Shown: positions 52,382 through 64,000 of the stretch, in pieces
Numbering within the stretch: the stretch's first letter is position 1
Layout: each line of letters begins with the position of its first letter
Source of the DNA: Oasisia sp. SBJ-2009
Lineage: Eukaryota; Annelida; Polychaeta; Sabellida; Siboglinidae
Direction: 5' to 3'
Assembly: GCA_964017155.1 (NCBI GenBank)
Contig: OZ024854.1
Span: forward strand, 67,333,254-67,397,253
Length of the DNA: 64,000 nucleotides
Position numbers and translations under genes: made by a program
The notes under the pieces: model-generated
Databases searched by the model: none
The model's input: only the letters and a program-made list of their open reading frames with translations
Told to the model about the DNA's origin: nothing

Positions 52382-55300
52382 GACATGGAGTGTTATAATA
52401 TCATCAGTAGGGGGACATGCAGTGTCAAAATATCATCAGTAGGGGGACATGCAATGTTAAAATATCACCAGCAGGAGGATATGCAGTGTAACAATCTCAC
52501 CAGTAGGAGGACAGGCAGTGTTAAAAAATCACCAGCAGCAGGACATGCAGTGGTAAAATATCATCAGTAGGAGGACATGCAGTGTTAAAATATCATCAGT
52601 AGAAGGACATGCAGTGTTAAAATATCATCAGTAGTAGGACATGCAGTGATAAAATATCACCAGCAGCAGGACATGCAGTATTAAAATATCATCAGTAGGA
52701 GGACATGCAGTGTTAAAATATCATCAGTAGAAGGACATGCAGTGTTAAAATATCATCAGTAGGAGACATGCAGTGTTAAAATATCACCAGTAGGAGACAT
52801 GCAGTGTAAAAATATCGTCAGTAGGAGGACATGCAGTGTTAAAATATCATCAGTAGGGGGACATGCAGTGTTATAATATCATCAGTAGGGGGACATGCAG
52901 TGTTAAAATATCATCAGTAGGGGGACATGCATTGTTAAAATATCATCAGTAGGAGACATGCAGTGTTAAAATATCATCAGTAGGGGGACATGCAGTGTTA
53001 AAATATCATCAGTAGGAGGACATGCAGTGTTAAAATATCATCAGTAGGAGGACATGCAGTGTTAAAACATCATCAGTAGGAGACATGCAGTGTTAAAATA
53101 TCATCAGTAGGGGGACATGGAGTGTTATAATATCATCAGTAGGGGGACTTGCAGTGTTAAAATATCATCAGTAAGGGGACGTGCAGTGTTAAAATATCAT
53201 CAGTAGGAGGACATGCAGTGTTAACATATCATCAGTAGGAGACATGCAGTGTTAAAATATCATTAGTAGGGGGACATGCAGTGTTAAAATATCATCAGTA
53301 CCGGGACATGCTGTGTTAAAATATCATTAGTAGGGGGACATGCAGTGTTAAAATATCATCAGTACCGGGACATGCAGTGTTAACATATATCATCAGTAGG
53401 GGGACATGAAGTGTTAAAATATCATCAATAGGAGGACATGCAGTGTTAAAATATCATCAGTAGGAGACATGCAGTGTTAAAATATCATCAGTAGGGGGAC
53501 ATGAAGTGTTAAAATATCATCAGTAGGAGGACATGCAGTGTTAAAATATCATCAGTAGGAGGACATGCAGTGTTAAAATATCACCAGTGGGAGGACATGC
53601 AATGTTAAAATATCATCAGTAGGAGGACATACTGTGTTAAAATGTCATCAGTAGGAGACATGCAGTGTTAAAATATCATCAGTAGGGGACATGCAATGTT
53701 AAAATATCATCAGTGGGAGGACATGCAGTGTTAAAATATCATCAGTAGGAGGACATGCAGTGTTAAAATATCATCAGTAGGAGGACATGCAGTGTTAAAA
53801 TATCATCAGTAGCGGGACATGGTGTGTTAAAATATCATCAATAGGGGGACATGCATTGTTAAAATATCACCAGTGAGAGGACATGCAGTGTTAAAATATC
53901 ATCAGTAGCGGGACATGCTGTGTTACAATATCATCAGTAGGGGGACATGCATTGTAGAAATATCACCAGTAAGGGGACATGCAGTGTTAAAATATCATCA
54001 GTAGGGGGACATGCAGTGTTAAAATATCATCAGTAGGAGCACATGCAGTGTTAAAATATCATCAGTAGGATACATGCAGTGTTAAAATATCATTAGTAGG
54101 GGGACATGCAGTGTTAACATATCATCAGTACCGGGACATGCTGTGTTAAAATATCATCAGTAAGAGGACATGCAGTGTTAAAATATCATCAGTAGGAAGA
54201 CATGCAGTGTTAAAATACCATCAGTAGGAGGACATGCAGTGTTAACATATCACCAGTGGGAGGACATGCAGTGTTAAAATATCATCAGTAGGAGGACATG
54301 CTGTGTTAAAATATCATCAGTAGGAAGACATGCAGTGTTAAAATATCACCAGTAGGAGACATGCAGTGTTAAAATATCATCAGTAGGGGGACATGGAGTG
54401 TTATAATATCATCAGTAGGGGGACATGCAGTGTTAAAATATCATCAGTAGGGGGACATGCAGTGTTAACATAGCATCAGTAAGGGGACGTGCAGTGTTAA
54501 AATATCATCAGTAGGAGGACATGCAGTGTTAACATATCATCAGTAGGAGACATGCAGAGTTAAAATATCATTAGTAGAGGGACATGCAGTGTTAAAATAT
54601 CATCAGTACCGGGACATGCTGTGTTAAAATATCATTAGTAGGGGGACATGCAGTGTTAAAATATCATCAGTACCGGGACATGCAGTGTTAACATATATCA
54701 TCAGTAGGGGGACATGAAGTGTTAAAATATCATCAGTAGGAGGACATGCAGTGTTAAAATATCATCAGTAGGAGACATGCAGTGTTAAAATATCATCAGT
54801 AGGGGGACATGAAGTGTTATAATATCATCAGTAGGAGGACATGCAGTGTTAAAATATCATCAGTAGGAGGACATACAGTGTTAAAATATCATCAGTAGGA
54901 GACATGCAGTGTTAAAATATCATCAGTAGGGGGACATGCAGTGTCATAATATCATCAGTAGGGGGACATGCAGTGTGAAGATATAATCAGTAGGGGGACA
55001 TGCAGTGTTAACATATCATCAGTAAGGGGACGTGCAGTTTTAAAATATCATCAGTAGGAGGACATGCAGTGTTAAAATATCATTAGTAGGGGGACATGCA
55101 GTGTTAAAATATCATCAGTACCGGGACATGCTGTGTTAACATATATCATCAGTAGGGGGACATGAAATGTTAAAATATCATCAGTAGGAGGACATGCAGT
55201 GTTAAAATATCATCAGTAGGAGACATGCAGTGTTAAAATATCATCAGTAGGGGGACATGAAGTGTTATAATATCATCAGTAGGAGGACATGCAGTGTTAA

Positions 55301-58300
55301 AATATCATCAGTAGGAGGACATACAGTGTTAAAATATCATCAGTAGGAGACATGCAGTGTTAAAATATCACCAGTGGGAGGACATGCAGTGTTAAAATAT
55401 CATCAGTAGGAAGACATGCTGTGTTAAAATGTCATCAGTAGGAGGACCTGCTGTGTTAAAATATCATCAGTAGGAGACATGCAGTGTTAAAATATCACCA
55501 GTAGGGGGACATGCAGTGTTAATATATCATCAGTAGGAGGACATGCAGTGTTAACATATCACAAGTAGGAGACATGCAGTGTTAAAATATCGTCAGTAGG
55601 AGGACATGCAGTGTTAAAATATCATCAGTAGGGGGACATGCAGTGTTATAATATCAACAGTAGGGGGACATGCAGTGTTAAAATATCATCAGTAGGGGGA
55701 CATGCAGTGTTAAAATATCATCAGTAGGAGACATGCAGTGTTAAAATATCATCAGCAGGGGGACATGCAGTGTTAAAATATCATCAGTAGGAGGACATGC
55801 AGTGTTAAAATATCACCAGTGGGAGGACATGCAATGTTAAAATATCATCAGTAGGAGGACATACTGTGTTAAAATGTCATCAGTAGGAGGACATGCTGTG
55901 TTAAAATATCATCAGTAGGAGACATGCAGTGTTAAAATATCATCAGTAGGGGACATGCAATGTTAAAATATCATCAGTGGGAGGACATGCAGTGTTAAAA
56001 TATCATCAGTAGGAGGACATGCAGTTTTACAATATCACCAGTGGAGTACATGCAGTGTTAAAATATCATCAGTATCGGGACATGGTGTGTTAAAATATCA
56101 TCAGTAGGGGGACATGCATTGTTAAAATATCACCAGTGGGAGGACATGCAGTGTTAAAATATCATCAGTAGGAGGACATGCTGTGTTAAAATATCATCAG
56201 TAGGAAGACATGCAGTGTTAAAATATCACCAGTAGGAGACATGCAGTGTTAAAATATCATCAGTAGGAGGACGTGCAGTGTTAAAATATCATCAGAAGGA
56301 CGACATGCAGTGTTAAAATATCACCAGTAGGGGGACATGCAGTGTTAATATATCATCAGTAGGAGGACATGCAGTATTAACATATCACAAGTAGGAGACA
56401 TGCAGTGTTAACATATCGTCAGTAGGAGGACATGCAGTGTTAAAATATCATCAGTAGGGGGACATGCAGTGTTATAATATCATCAGTAGGGGGACATGCA
56501 GTGTTAAAATATCATCAGTAGGGGGACATGCAGTGTTAAAATATCATCAGTAGGAGACATGCAGTGTTAAAATATCATCAGTAGGGGGACATGCAGTGTT
56601 AAAATATCATCAGTAGGAGGACATGCAGTGTTAAAATATCATCAGTAGGAGGACATGCAGTGTTAAAATATCATCAGTAGGATACATGCAGTGTTAAAAT
56701 ATCATTAGTAGGGGGACATGCAGTGTTAACATATCATCAGTACCGGGACATGCTGTGTTAAAATATCATCAGTAAGAGGACATGCAGTGTTAAAATATCA
56801 TCAGTAGGAAGACATGCAGTGTTAAAATATCATCAGTAGGAGGACATGCAGTGTTAAAATATCACCAGTGGGAGGACATGCAGTGTTAAAATATCATCAG
56901 TAGGAGGATATGCTGTGTTAAAATATCATCAGTAGGAAGACATGTAGTGTTAAAATATCACCAGTAGGAGACATGCAGTGTTAAAATATCATCAGTAGGG
57001 GGACATGGAGTGTTATAATATCATCAGTAGGGGGACATGCAGTGTTAAAATATCATCAGTAGGGGGACATGCAGTGTTAACATAGCATCAGTAAGGGGAC
57101 GTGCAGTGTTAAAATATCATCAGTAGGAGGACATGCAGTGTTAACATATCATCAGTAGGAGACATGCAGTGTTAAAATATCATTAGTAGAGGGACATGCA
57201 GTGTTAAAATATCATCAGTACCGGGACATGCTGTGTTAAAATATCATTAGTAGGGGGACATGCAGTGTTAAAATATCATCAGTACCGGGACATGCAGTGT
57301 TAACATATATCATCAGTAGGGGGACATGAAATGTTAAAATATCATCAGTAGGAGGACATGCAGTGTTAAAATATCATCAGTAGGAGACATGCAGTGTTAA
57401 AATATCATCAGTAGGGGGACATGAAGTGTTATAATATCATCAGTAGGAGGACATGCAGTGTTAAAATATCATCAGTAGGAGGACATACATTGTTAAAATA
57501 TCATCAGTAGGAGACATGCAGTGTTAAAATATCATCAGTAGGGGGACATGCAGTGTCATAATATCATCAGTAGGGGGACATGCAGTGTTAAGATATCATC
57601 AGTAGGGGGACATGCAGTGTTAACATATCATCAGTAAGGGGACGTGCAGTGTTAAAATATCATTAGTAGGAGGACATGCAGTGTTAAAATATCATTAGTA
57701 GGGGGACATGCAGTGTTAAAATATCATCAGTACCGGGACATGCTGTGTTAAAATATCATCAGTAGGAGGACATGCAGTGTTAAAATATCATCAGTAGGAG
57801 GACATGCAGTGCTAAAATATCATCAGAAGGAGGACATGCAGTGTTAAAATATCATCAGTAGGAGGACATGCAGTGTTAAAATATCACCAGTGGGAGGACA
57901 TGCAGTGTTAAAATATCATCAGTAGGAAGACATGCTGTGTTAAAATATCATCAGTAGGAGACATGCAGTGTTAAAATATCATCAGTAGGGGACATGCAAT
58001 GTTAAAATATCATCAGTGGGAGGACATGCAGTGTTAAAATATCATCAGTAGGAGGACATGCAGTGTTAAAATATCATCAGTAGGAGGACATGCAGTTTTA
58101 CAATATCACCAGTGGAGTACATGCAGTGTTAAAATATCATCAGTATCGGGACATGGTGTGTTAAAATATCATCAGTAGGGGGACATGCATTGTTAAAATA
58201 TCACCAGTGGGAGGACATGCAGTGTTAAAATATCATCAGTAGGAGGACATGCTGTGTTAAAATATCATCAGTAGGAGGACATGCAGTGTTAAAATATCAT

Positions 58301-58339
58301 CAGTAGGAGGACATGCAGTGCTAAAATATCATCAGAAGG
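52345..58339 (+). repeat. 6-kb family B block, right copy
   Basis: This is the partner of 45,365-51,359. Left of it the sequence is CAGAAGG where the left copy has CAGTAGG (52,344 against 45,364). HOR markers are at 53,695, 55,959 and 57,998. The two copies share even rare variants such as ATATAATCAG (near 48,003 and 54,983), GGACATGTAG (near 49,962 and 56,942) and GGATATGCTG (near 49,926 and 56,906), so divergence since duplication is very low. Confidence 0.9.
52385..52570 (+). repeat. Divergent CACCAGCAGG block with open frame (copy 4)
   Basis: It is the 6,980-bp duplicate of the block at 45,405, with identical key changes. The 61-codon frame is a by-product of the variant monomers and is not regarded as a gene. 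Confidence 0.8.
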
Positions 58340-58939
58340 AGGACATGCAGTGTTAAAATATCATCAGTAGGAGGACATGCAGTGTTAAAATATCACCAGT
58401 GGGAGGACATGCAGTGTTAAAATATCATCAGTAGGAAGACATGCTGTGTTAAAATGTCATCAGTAGGAGGACCTGCTGTGTTAAAATATCATCAGTAGGA
58501 GACATGCAGTGTTAAAATATCACCAGTAAGGGGACATGCAGTGTTAATATATCATCAGTAGGAGGACATGCAGTGTTAACATATCACAAGTAGGAGACAT
58601 GCAGTGTTAAAATATCGTCAGTAGGAGGACATGCAGTGTTAAAATATCATCAGTAGGGGGACATGCAGTGTTATAATATCAACAGTAGGGGGACATGCAG
58701 TGTTAAAATATCATCAGTAGGGGGACATGCAGTGTTAAAATATCATCAGTAGGAGACATGCAGTGTTAAAATATCATCAGTAGGGGGACATGCAGTGTTA
58801 AAATATCATCAGTAGGAGGACATGCAGTGTTAAAATATCACCAGTGGGAGGACATGCAATGTTAAAATATCATCAGTAGGAGGACATACTGTGTTAAAAT
58901 GTCATCAGTAGGAGGACATGCTGTGTTAAAATATCATCA
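55370..58939 (+). repeat. Family B 3.5-kb segment, second of three
   Basis: It pairs with about 60,463-64,000. The offset is 5,093 bp at the first part (GGACCTGCTG near 55,446 and 60,539; marker 55,959 and 61,052). It becomes 5,061 bp after a single 32-bp monomer is lost in the right copy near 61,670 (marker 57,998 and 63,059). The GGGGG monomer near 56,580 has no partner in the right copy. Confidence 0.85.
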
Positions 58940-60462
58940 GTAGGAGACATGCAGTGTTAAAATATCATCAGTAGGGGACATGCAATGTTAAAATATCATC
59001 AGTGGGAGGACATGCAGTGTTAAAATATCATCAGTAGGAGGACATGCAGTTTTACAATATCACCAGTGGAGTACATGCAGTGTTAAAATATCATCAGTAT
59101 CGGGACATGGTGTGTTAAAATATCATCAGTAGGGGGACATGCATTGTTAAAATATCACCAGTGGGAGGACATGCAGTGTTAAAATATCATCAGTAGGAGG
59201 ACATGCTGTGTTAAAATATCATCAGTAGGAAGACATGCAGTGTTAAAATATCACCAGTAGGAGACATGCAGTGTTAAAATATCATCAGTAGGAGGACGTG
59301 CAGTGTTAAAATATCATCAGAAGGACGACATGCAGTGTTAAAATATCACCAGTAGGGGGACATGCAGTGTTAATATATCATCAGTAGGAGGACATGCAGT
59401 ATTAACATATCACAAGTAGGAGACATGCAGTGTTAACATATCGTCAGTAGGAGGACATGCAGTGTTAAAATATCATCAGTAGGGGGACATGCAGTGTTAT
59501 AATATCATCAGTAGGGGGACATGCAGTGTTAAAATATCATCAGTAGGGGGACATGCAGTGTTAAAATATCATCAGTAGGAGACATGCAGTGTTAAAATAT
59601 CATCAGTAGGGGGACATGCAGTGTTAAAATATCATCAGTAGGAGGACATGCAGTGTTAAAATATCATCAGTAGGAGGACATGCAGTGTTAAAATATCATC
59701 AGTAGGATACATGCAGTGTTAAAATATCATTAGTAGGGGGACATGCAGTGTTAACATATCATCAGTACCGGGACATGCTGTGTTAAAATATCATCAGTAA
59801 GAGGACATGCAGTGTTAAAATATCATCAGTAGGAAGACATGCAGTGTTAAAATATCATCAGTAGGAGGACATGCAGTGTTAAAATATCACCAGTGGGAGG
59901 ACATGCAGTGTTAAAATATCATCAGTAGGAGGACATGCTGTGTTAAAATATCATCAGTAGGAAGACATGCAGTGTTAAAATATCACCAGTGGGAGGACAT
60001 GCAGTGTTAAAATATCATCAGTAGGAAGACATGCTGTGTTAAAATGTCATCAGTAGGAGGACCTGCTGTGTTAAAATATCATCAGTAGGAGACATGCAGT
60101 GTTAAAATATCACCAGTAGGGGGACATGCAGTGTTAATATATCATCAGTAGGAGGACATGCAGTGTTAACATATCACAAGTAGGATACATGCAGTGTTAA
60201 AATATCATTAGTAGGGGGACATGCAGTGTTAACATATCATCAGTACCGGGACATGCTGTGTTAAAATATCATCAGTAAGAGGACATGCAGTGTTAAAATA
60301 TCATCAGTAGGAAGACATGCAGTGTTAAAATATCATCAGTAGGAGGACATGCAGTGTTAAAATATCACCAGTGGGAGGACATGCAGTGCTAAAATATCAT
60401 CAGTAGGAGGACATGCTGTGTTAAAATATCATCAGTAGGAAGACATGCAGTGTTAAAATATC
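58340..60462 (+). repeat. Family B interval containing 478-bp duplication
   Basis: This interval begins after the 6-kb block. It holds a GGACCTGCTG monomer at 58,471, the HOR marker at 58,984, the GTGGAGTACATG monomer near 59,068, the TATCGGG monomer and the GGATACATGC monomer at 59,705, in the same order as 55,446-56,780. It differs by a private AGTAAGGGG near 58,527. Its end is altered by the 478-bp tandem duplication. Confidence 0.75.
59705..60182 (+). repeat. 478-bp tandem duplication, copy 1
   Basis: It consists of fifteen monomers, two of them 31 bp (480 - 2). It runs from GGATACATGC to a CACAAGTA monomer. Anchors in copy 2 are GGATAC (59,705 and 60,183) and the ACCTG of GGACCTGCTG (60,061 and 60,539). 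The junction at 60,182 fuses CACAAGTA directly to GGATACATGC, a neighbour pair not seen elsewhere in the window. Confidence 0.9.
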
Positions 60463-60660
60463 ACCAGTGGGAGGACATGCAGTGTTAAAATATCATCAGT
60501 AGGAAGACATGCTGTGTTAAAATGTCATCAGTAGGAGGACCTGCTGTGTTAAAATATCATCAGTAGGAGACATGCAGTGTTAAAATATCACCAGTAGGGG
60601 GACATGCAGTGTTAATATATCATCAGTAGGAGGACATGCAGTGTTAACATATCACAAGTA
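60183..60660 (+). repeat. 478-bp tandem duplication, copy 2
   Basis: This second copy ends where CACAAGTA is followed by GGAGACATGC, the normal neighbour. It carries a private GTGCTAAAAT near 60,387 where copy 1 has GTGTTAAAAT, so it has begun to diverge. Confidence 0.9.
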
Positions 60661-63600
60661 GGAGACATGCAGTGTTAAAATATCGTCAGTAGGAGGACAT
60701 GCAGTGTTAAAATATCATCAGTAGGGGGACATGCAGTGTTATAATATCAACAGTAGGGGGACATGCAGTGTTAAAATATCATCAGTAGGGGGACATGCAG
60801 TGTTAAAATATCATCAGTAGGAGACATGCAGTGTTAAAATATCATCAGCAGGGGGACATGCAGTGTTAAAATATCATCAGTAGGAGGACATGCAGTGTTA
60901 AAATATCACCAGTGGGAGGACATGCAATGTTAAAATATCATCAGTAGGAGGACATACTGTGTTAAAATGTCATCAGTAGGAGGACATGCTGTGTTAAAAT
61001 ATCATCAGTAGGAGACATGCAGTGTTAAAATATCATCAGTAGGGGACATGCAATGTTAAAATATCATCAGTGGGAGGACATGCAGTGTTAAAATATCATC
61101 AGTAGGAGGACATGCAGTTTTACAATATCACCAGTGGAGTACATGCAGTGTTAAAATATCATCAGTATCGGGACATGGTGTGTTAAAATATCATCAGTAG
61201 GGGGACATGCATTGTTAAAATATCACCAGTGGGAGGACATGCAGTGTTAAAATATCATCAGTAGGAGGACATGCTGTGTTAAAATATCATCAGTAGGAAG
61301 ACATGCAGTGTTAAAATATCACCAGTAGGAGACATGCAGTGTTAAAATATCATCAGTAGGAGGACGTGCAGTGTTAAAATATCATCAGAAGGACGACATG
61401 CAGTGTTAAAATATCACCAGTAGGGGGACATGCAGTGTTAATATATCATCAGTAGGAGGACATGCAGTATTAACATATCACAAGTAGGAGACATGCAGTG
61501 TTAACATATCGTCAGTAGGAGGACATGCAGTGTTAAAATATCATCAGTAGGGGGACATGCAGTGTTATAATATCATCAGTAGGGGGACATGCAGTGTTAA
61601 AATATCATCAGTAGGGGGACATGCAGTGTTAAAATATCATCAGTAGGAGACATGCAGTGTTAAAATATCATCAGTAGGAGGACATGCAGTGTTAAAATAT
61701 CATCAGTAGGAGGACATGCAGTGTTAAAATATCATCAGTAGGATACATGCAGTGTTAAAATATCATTAGTAGGGGGACATGCAGTGTTAACATATCATCA
61801 GTACCGGGACATGCTGTGTTAAAATATCATCAGTAAGAGGACATGCAGTGTTAAAATATCATCAGTAGGAAGACATGCAGTGTTAAAATATCATCAGTAG
61901 GAGGACATGCAGTGTTAAAATATCACCAGTGGGAGGACATGCAGTGTTAAAATATCATCAGTAGGAGGATATGCTGTGTTAAAATATCATCAGTAGGAAG
62001 ACATGCAGTGTTAAAATATCACCAGTAGGAGACATGCAGTGTTACAATATCATCAGTAGGGGGACATGGAGTGTTATAATATCATCAGTAGGGGGACATG
62101 CAGTGTTAAAATATCATCAGTAGGGGGACATGCAGTGTTAACATAGCATCAGTAAGGGGACGTGCAGTGTTAAAATATCATCAGTAGGAGGACATGCAGT
62201 GTTAACATATCATCAGTAGGAGACATGCAGTGTTAAAATATCATTAGTAGAGGGACATGCAGTGTTAAAATATCATCAGTACCGGGACATGCTGTGTTAA
62301 AATATCAATAGTAGGGGGACATGCAGTGTTAAAATATCATCAGTACCGGGACATGCAGTGTTAACATATATCATCAGTAGGGGGACATGAAGTGTTAAAA
62401 TATCATCAGTAGGAGGACATGCAGTGTTAAAATATCATCAGTAGGAGACATGCAGTGTTAAAATATCATCAGTAGGGGGACATGAAGTGTTATAATATCA
62501 TCAGTAGGAGGACATGCAGTGTTAAAATAGCATCAGTAGGAGGACATACAGTGTTAAAATATCATCAGTAGGAGACATGCAGTGTTAAAATATCATCAGT
62601 AGGGGGACATGCAGTGTCATAATATCATCAGTAGGGGGACATGCAGTGTTAAGATATCATCAGTAGGGGGACATGCAGTGTTAACATATCATCAGTAAGG
62701 GGACGTGCAGTTTTAAAATATCATCAGTAGGAGGACATGCAGTGTTAAAATATCATTAGTAGGGGGACATGCAGTGTTAAAATATCATCAGTACCGGGAC
62801 ATGCTGTGTTAAAATATCATCAGTAGGAGGACATGCAGTGTTAAAATATCATAAGTAGGAGGACATGCAGTGCTAAAATATCATCAGAAGGAGGACATGC
62901 AGTGTTAAAATATCATCAGTAGGAGGACATGCAGTGTTAAAATATCACCAGTGGGAGGACATGCAGTGTTAAAATATCATCAGTAGGAAGACATGCTGTG
63001 TTAAAATATCATCAGTAGGAGACATGCAGTGTTAAAATATCATCAGTAGGGGACATGCAATGTTAAAATATCATCAGTGGGAGGACATGCAGTGTTAAAA
63101 TATCATCAGTAGGAGGACATGCAGTGTTAAAATATCATCAGTAGGAGGACATGCAGTTTTACAATATCACCAGTGGAGTACATGCAGTGTTAAAATATCA
63201 TCAGTATCGGGACATGGTGTGTTAAAATATCATCAGTAGGGGGACATGCATTGTTAAAATATCACCAGTGGGAGGACATGCAGTGTTAAAATATCATCAG
63301 TAGGAGGACATGCTGTGTTAAAATATCATCAGTAGGAGGACATGCAGTGTTAAAATATCATCAGTAGGAGGACATGCAGTGCTAAAATATCATCAGAAGG
63401 AGGACATGCAGTGTTAAAATATCATCAGTAGGAGGACATGCAGTGTTAAAATATCACCAGTGGGAGGACATGCAGTGTTAAAATATCATCAGTAGGAAGA
63501 CATGCTGTGTTAAAATGTCATCAGTAGGAGGACCTGCTGTGTTAAAATATCATCAGTAGGAGACATGCAGTGTTAAAATATCACCAGTAGGGGGACATGC

Positions 63601-64000
63601 AGTGTTAATATATCATCAGTAGGAGGACATGCAGTGTTAACATATCACAAGTAGGAGACATGCAGTGTTAAAATATCGTCAGTAGGAGGACATGCAGTGT
63701 TAAAATATCATCAGTAGGGGGACATGCAGTGTTATAATATCAACAGTAGGGGGACATGCAGTGTTAAAATATCATCAGTAGGGGGACATGCAGTGTTAAA
63801 ATATCATCAGTAGGAGACATGCAGTGTTAAAATATCATCAGCAGGGGGACATGCAGTGTTAAAATATCATCAGTAGGAGGACATGCAGTGTTAAAATATC
63901 ACCAGTGGGAGGACATGCAATGTTAAAATATCATCAGTAGGAGGACATACTGTGTTAAAATGTCATCAGTAGGAGGACATGCTGTGTTAAAATATCATCA
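60463..64000 (+). repeat. Family B 3.5-kb segment, third of three, cut by window end
   Basis: It repeats the order of 55,370-58,939 with HOR markers at 61,052 and 63,059 (2,007 bp apart). Private changes include ATCAATAGTAGG near 62,306, AATAGCATCAG near 62,527 and ATCATAAGTAGG near 62,850. The window ends inside a monomer at ATCATCA, so the array continues to the right. Confidence 0.85.

Larger units (their letters stand above)
1..64000 (+). repeat. 32-bp satellite array filling the window
   Basis: Every line of the window is made of head-to-tail copies of one 32-bp monomer, all in the same orientation, about 2,000 in total. In the first copies the GTTAAAA motif starts at 4, 36 and 68, giving the 32-bp step. 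I saw no inverted copy and no foreign insertion. The array runs off both ends. Stop codons recur in all six frames because the monomer holds TAA and TAG forward and TGA and TAA in reverse, and 32 is not a multiple of 3, so the array is non-coding. Such arrays in eukaryotes usually form constitutive heterochromatin or centromeric DNA; which applies here cannot be told from sequence alone. Species is not recognised. Confidence 0.98.

Noticed and set aside
26181..58339. Large duplications as pure assembly error
   Set aside because: This cannot be excluded, but several copies carry private single-base changes (for example near 27,940, 38,203, 45,947 and 60,387), which argues against simple collapse or duplication of one sequence by the assembler.
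1..64000. CRISPR array
   Set aside because: The period is 32 bp but there are no spacers; the repeat is continuous and adjacent copies are alike throughout.
1..64000. CENP-B box
   Set aside because: The pattern TTCG....A..CGGG is not present in the consensus or in the CGGG-bearing variants I read.
1..64000. G-quadruplex from GGGGG runs
   Set aside because: There is only one G-run per 32 bp, leaving loops of about 27 bases, so a stable intramolecular form is unlikely.
1..64000. Telomeric repeat or rDNA spacer
   Set aside because: No short telomere motif and no rRNA, promoter or terminator sequence is seen.

Overview
The whole 64,000-base window is one uninterrupted tandem satellite array. 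The monomer is 32 bp (a clean copy lies at 51-82), AT-rich (37.5% GC in the consensus), and every copy runs in the same direction, giving roughly 2,000 monomers. Both window edges fall inside the array, so its true length is unknown. I found no gene, RNA gene, transposon, CRISPR array, microsatellite island or unique DNA. A long, homogeneous, higher-order-organised array of this kind points to heterochromatin of a eukaryotic chromosome (centromeric, pericentromeric, subtelomeric, or on a B or germline-restricted chromosome). I do not recognise the monomer and cannot name the species.

Monomers come in length classes: 32 bp (most), 31 bp (one base lost in the G-rich segment, or one A lost from the A-run) and a rare 34 bp form. 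The order of variants repeats as higher-order repeats (HORs). I tracked one marker, a 31-bp monomer containing GGGGACATGCAATG followed by CAGTGGGAGG. Its spacing is exactly 1,657 bp at five places between 25.2 and 39.2 kb. That fits 52 monomers: 52 x 32, minus 9 for nine 31-bp monomers, plus 2 for one 34-bp monomer.

Two HOR families alternate along the window. Family A carries a monomer with TATGACGACATG and a neighbour with GTAAATGCAG; it occupies about 1-5,918 and 22,739-43,072. Family B lacks these. Through most of its extent it carries instead a monomer with TTTTACAATATC followed by GTGGAGTACATG. It occupies about 5,919-21,593 and 43,073-64,000. A divergent block with CACCAGCAGG monomers lies near each transition.

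On top of the HORs lie large tandem duplications, each measured from shared variants: 7,806 bp (5.9-21.6 kb), 4,653 bp (26.2-35.5 kb), 2,199 bp (43.1-47.5 kb), 6,980-bp offset (45.4-58.3 kb), 988 bp (50.4-52.4 kb), 478 bp (59.7-60.7 kb), and a 5.06-5.09-kb offset pair (55.4-64.0 kb). A 22,050-bp offset also links 0.7-4.55 kb to 22.7-26.6 kb. Wherever I checked, length differences equal whole numbers of monomers, as expected from in-register unequal exchange. Four identical-looking 61-codon open frames are a by-product of one variant block and are not considered genes. Positions and counts were read by eye; duplication edges are uncertain by up to about one monomer.
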